Source: Micropterix aruncella (lineage: Eukaryota > Arthropoda > Insecta > Lepidoptera > Micropterigidae). From it: a DNA stretch of 64,000 nt. The position numbers and the translations under genes are program-made. Where the stretch lies: assembly GCA_944548615.1 (NCBI GenBank), contig OX155978.1, positions 6,362,415-6,426,414 on the forward strand, given 5' to 3'. Below the pieces are notes generated by a model. It was given only the letters and a program-made list of their open reading frames with translations, searched no databases and was not told the DNA's origin. Below, piece by piece: positions 63,851 through 64,000 of the stretch; positions within the stretch are counted from its first letter, which is position 1, and every line of letters begins with the position of its first letter.

Positions 63851-64000
63851 CGGGGGGGGTCCAAAAAAAAAAAAAGTTTAGCGGAATACTCCTAATGTAT
63901 TTTTTGCACCTAAAAGTCGATTTTATCTAGTGTAGATCTATTTCATTTTGGAAAGTCGATTCTATCTAGTGTAAATCCTCTTCATTTCGGGGGGGGGTCC
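63851..64000. repeat. G-run element end with 39-bp tandem units
   Basis: CGGGGGGGGTCC occurs near 63852-63862 and again at the window edge. Between them are two direct units of 39 bp (63913-63951 and 63952-63990, starting AAAGTCGATTTTATCTAGTG and AAAGTCGATTCTATCTAGTG). The repeat is cut by the end of the window. Confidence 0.7.

Overview
The window is AT-rich arthropod nuclear DNA, most probably from an insect. The host gene is a piece of par-1 (MARK family, the microtubule-affinity-regulating kinase) on the + strand. Eight exons with matching phases and GT/AG ends lie between 7410 and 22712, and a ninth, less certain one is at 51310-51378. They encode the UBA domain, the long Ser/Gly/Ala-rich spacer, the conserved RSTFHSG site and the FFSKISSRFSKR segment that precedes the KA1 domain. 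The kinase catalytic exons are not visible and should lie upstream. The KA1 exons are not visible and should lie downstream. The last visible intron, 22713-51309, is about 28.6 kb and mostly transposon-derived. No rRNA or tRNA gene, CRISPR array or prokaryotic signal is seen. The order of insect cannot be fixed by eye; RTE, CR1-like, R1/I-like, Penelope-like, mariner, piggyBac, pogo/Tigger and Harbinger remnants occur together.

Layout. 1-5138: intergenic or intronic DNA with one unrecognised candidate exon. 5139-7020: a TA-flanked pogo/Tigger-like element holding other repeats. 7410-22712: the par-1 exons, with introns carrying LINE tails, a Harbinger-type element, TTAA-flanked (piggyBac-like) elements, a Penelope-like element (PLE) with a GIY-YIG endonuclease, and a Tigger remnant. 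22713-51309: the giant intron, with several copies of a ~650-690 bp retroposon here called family A, a TTA-flanked element with long CTCGAGTA-rich ends, an 8-bp-TSD element, RTE and CR1-like LINE ends, and a deeply nested cluster at 42474-46270. 51379-64000: more nested LINEs, family A inserted in family A, a non-autonomous piggyBac copy with a transposase remnant, and LINE 3' ends.

The par-1 exons would be spliced into one mRNA for a polarity kinase. Nothing else in the window looks like an active host gene. All transposon coding regions seen are truncated, frameshifted or interrupted.

The most informative observations are: (1) family A, a long retroposon without a poly(A) tail, with three copies flanked by 13-16 bp target duplications and all ten recognised copies in the par-1 sense orientation; (2) a mariner copy broken by a PLE fragment, itself broken by a LINE tail carrying two TTAA elements, and broken again by a solo LTR with a 4-bp duplication; (3) large inverted repeats of PLE ends; (4) at least a dozen TTAA-flanked elements of several families; (5) a candidate alternative last exon of par-1 at 36781 with a poly(A) signal.
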